A stretch of 64,000 bases of DNA from Variovorax sp. JS1663. GTDB taxonomy: Bacteria > Pseudomonadota > Gammaproteobacteria > Burkholderiales > Burkholderiaceae_C. The notes beneath the pieces are model-generated. The model did no database searches. It was not told the DNA's origin and worked only from the letters and a program-made list of their open reading frames with translations. The position numbers and the translations under genes were made by a program. Every line of letters begins with the position of its first letter. Positions within the stretch are counted from its first letter, which is position 1. This document shows positions 62,813 to 64,000 of the stretch, piece after piece. The DNA lies in assembly GCF_002157355.1 (NCBI RefSeq), contig NZ_LYMK01000002.1, forward strand, positions 124,001-188,000, in the 5' to 3' direction.

Positions 62813-62905
62813 ACCAGGTCATGGCCGCAGCCGACTAAAATATCGCCCCGGCGCTGCTGCCCCGCAGCGCCAATTTTTTTGTCCGGGGCCATGTAGAGGA
62901 ACACC

Positions 62906-63997
62906 ATGTACAAAAACCTCGCAGCCGCGCTCGCGGCCGCCTGCTTTTTCGTCTCGCCATCTTTTTCCCAATCCGCAAAGGCCGCGGCCGATCCATTGAA
63001 GATCGGCTTCGTGTACGTCGCGCCCATCACCGATGCCGGCTGGGTGCGCCAGCACGAGGAGGGCCGCAAGGCCGTCGAGGCCGCGCTCGGCGGCAAGGTG
63101 AAGACCACCTTCGTCGAGAACGTGCCCGAGGGCGCGGATGCCGAGCGCGTGATCCGCGACCTCGCGCAGCAGGGCAACAAGCTCATCTTCACGCCCAGCT
63201 TCGGCTACATGGAGCCCACCCTCAAGGTGGCGCGTGACTTCCCTGACGTGAAGTTCGAATCCATCACCGGCTACAAGAACGCGCCGAACGTCGCGACCGC
63301 GAATGCGCGCTACTACCAGGGCCGCTACCTGGCCGGCGTCGCGGCCGGGCGCATGACCAAGACCAACGTCGCCGGCTTCGTGGCGGGCTTTCCCATTCCG
63401 GAAGTGCTGCAGGGCATCAACGCTTTCACCCTGGGCATGCGCTCGGTCAACCCGAACGCGCAGGTGAAGGTGGTGTGGCTGGACGCCTGGTTCGATCCGC
63501 CGAGGGAGCGCGATGCCGCGATGAGCCTGTTCAACCAGGACGTGGACGTGATCGCCTTCCACACCGGCTCCACCGCCGTGATGACCGCCGCGCAGGAGCG
63601 CGGCAAGATGGCCGTCGCCTACCACTCCGACATGCGCAAGGCAGCGCCCGATGCGCAGATCGTCGCCGTCACGCACCAGTGGGGCGGCTACTACACGCAG
63701 CGCGCGCAGGCGGTGCTCGACGGCAGCTGGAAGCCCATCAACGTCTGGGGCGGCGTCAAGGAGGGAATGATCCGCGTCGGCGACTTCGGCCCGAAGGTGC
63801 CCAAGGCCGTGCAGGAGGAGGTGCTGGCGCGCCAGCAGGACATCGCCAGCGGCAAGCTGCAGGTCTTCCGCGCCGTCGAGGACGTGCGCGACAACGAGGG
63901 CCGGCTCGTCATCGCCAAGGGCCTGAGCCTGCGCGACGACCAGATCCTCTCGATGAACTGGCTGGCCGAAGGCGTGCAGGGGCGCATCCCGCGCTAG
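62906..63997 (+). CDS. BMP-family substrate-binding protein (Sec-exported)
   Basis: A 363-residue paralog of the receptor at 53.2 kb. The signal peptide ends near FSQSAK and carries no lipobox, so it is soluble in the periplasm. Family motifs: IGFVYVAPITDAGWVRQHEEG, GNKLIFTPSFGYMEPTLKVA and SITGYKNAPNVATANARYYQ. It lacks the linker of the lipoprotein paralog. No ATPase or permease genes follow within the window (3 bp remain). It may share the importer at 49.6-53.2 kb. Confidence 0.9.
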   Translation: MYKNLAAALAAACFFVSPSFSQSAKAAADPLKIGFVYVAPITDAGWVRQHEEGRKAVEAALGGKVKTTFVENVPEGADAERVIRDLAQQGNKLIFTPSFGYMEPTLKVARDFPDVKFESITGYKNAPNVATANARYYQGRYLAGVAAGRMTKTNVAGFVAGFPIPEVLQGINAFTLGMRSVNPNAQVKVVWLDAWFDPPRERDAAMSLFNQDVDVIAFHTGSTAVMTAAQERGKMAVAYHSDMRKAAPDAQIVAVTHQWGGYYTQRAQAVLDGSWKPINVWGGVKEGMIRVGDFGPKVPKAVQEEVLARQQDIASGKLQVFRAVEDVRDNEGRLVIAKGLSLRDDQILSMNWLAEGVQGRIPR

Positions 63998-64000
63998 CCC

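Overview
The window looks like chromosome from a member of the Burkholderiales, most likely the Comamonadaceae (Variovorax-like). Reasons: very high GC, several stand-alone Bug-type solute receptors without membrane partners, many LysR regulators next to catabolic operons, an indolepyruvate oxidoreductase pair of the long IorAB type, and a GC-rich intergenic repeat in three copies. This is inference from gene content; there is no rRNA or tRNA in the window.

Layout. 1-5.1 kb is a scarred zone: a fatty acid desaturase fragment abuts a Bug receptor fragment, then an intact tannase-family lipoprotein, a conserved hypothetical gene, a mosaic stretch with a Phd-type antitoxin remnant, an FMN reductase, and a flavin monooxygenase broken by several deletions. 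5.1-10.3 kb is a minus-strand NitT/TauT-type ABC importer operon headed by an amidohydrolase. 10.4-13.9 kb holds an alpha/beta hydrolase, a surface-adhesin-E-like protein, an 8-oxoguanine deaminase and a small membrane protein. 13.9-22.4 kb has dmlA with its LysR and a Bug receptor, then a GntR-controlled aromatic/organic acid operon (VOC, FAH, Bug, AA_synth, MDR oxidoreductase). 22.4-24.0 kb is LysR/wrbA. 24.0-31.3 kb is a minus-strand operon: cytochrome c, sorbosone-type dehydrogenase, iorA, iorB, Bug and thioesterase, with a divergent LysR.

32.3-40.2 kb is an iron-reduction and uptake island with two Fur-box-like sites: PepSY membrane protein, DUF2271 protein carrying an ApbE flavinylation motif, DUF4198 protein, ApbE, membrane-anchored flavodoxin/FNR reductase, TonB catecholate receptor and PiuC. 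I read this as an electron route from NADPH to a periplasmic covalently flavinylated protein that reduces ferric siderophores. It is the strongest candidate for a multi-gene system here. 40.2-42.7 kb is a three-gene minus operon with overlapping start and stop codons (hydrolase, lipid kinase, phosphoesterase).

42.9-55.9 kb is a purine salvage/degradation block: xdhA, xdhB, LysR, NCS2 permease, a BMP-type nucleoside ABC importer (ATPase, two permeases, lipoprotein receptor), a terminator, a 246-bp inverted-repeat element and an adenine deaminase. An orphan nucleotidyltransferase with a perfect 13-bp palindrome follows, next to a LysR remnant. 57.2-62.8 kb carries two MFS exporters, an FMN-binding protein, a LysR, a small exported protein, a GNAT acetyltransferase and an EamA transporter with an internal deletion. 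The window ends with a second, Sec-exported BMP receptor.

A recurring theme is genes broken by clean deletions (desaturase/Bug, monooxygenase, antitoxin, LysR, EamA), while neighbours in the same operons stay intact.
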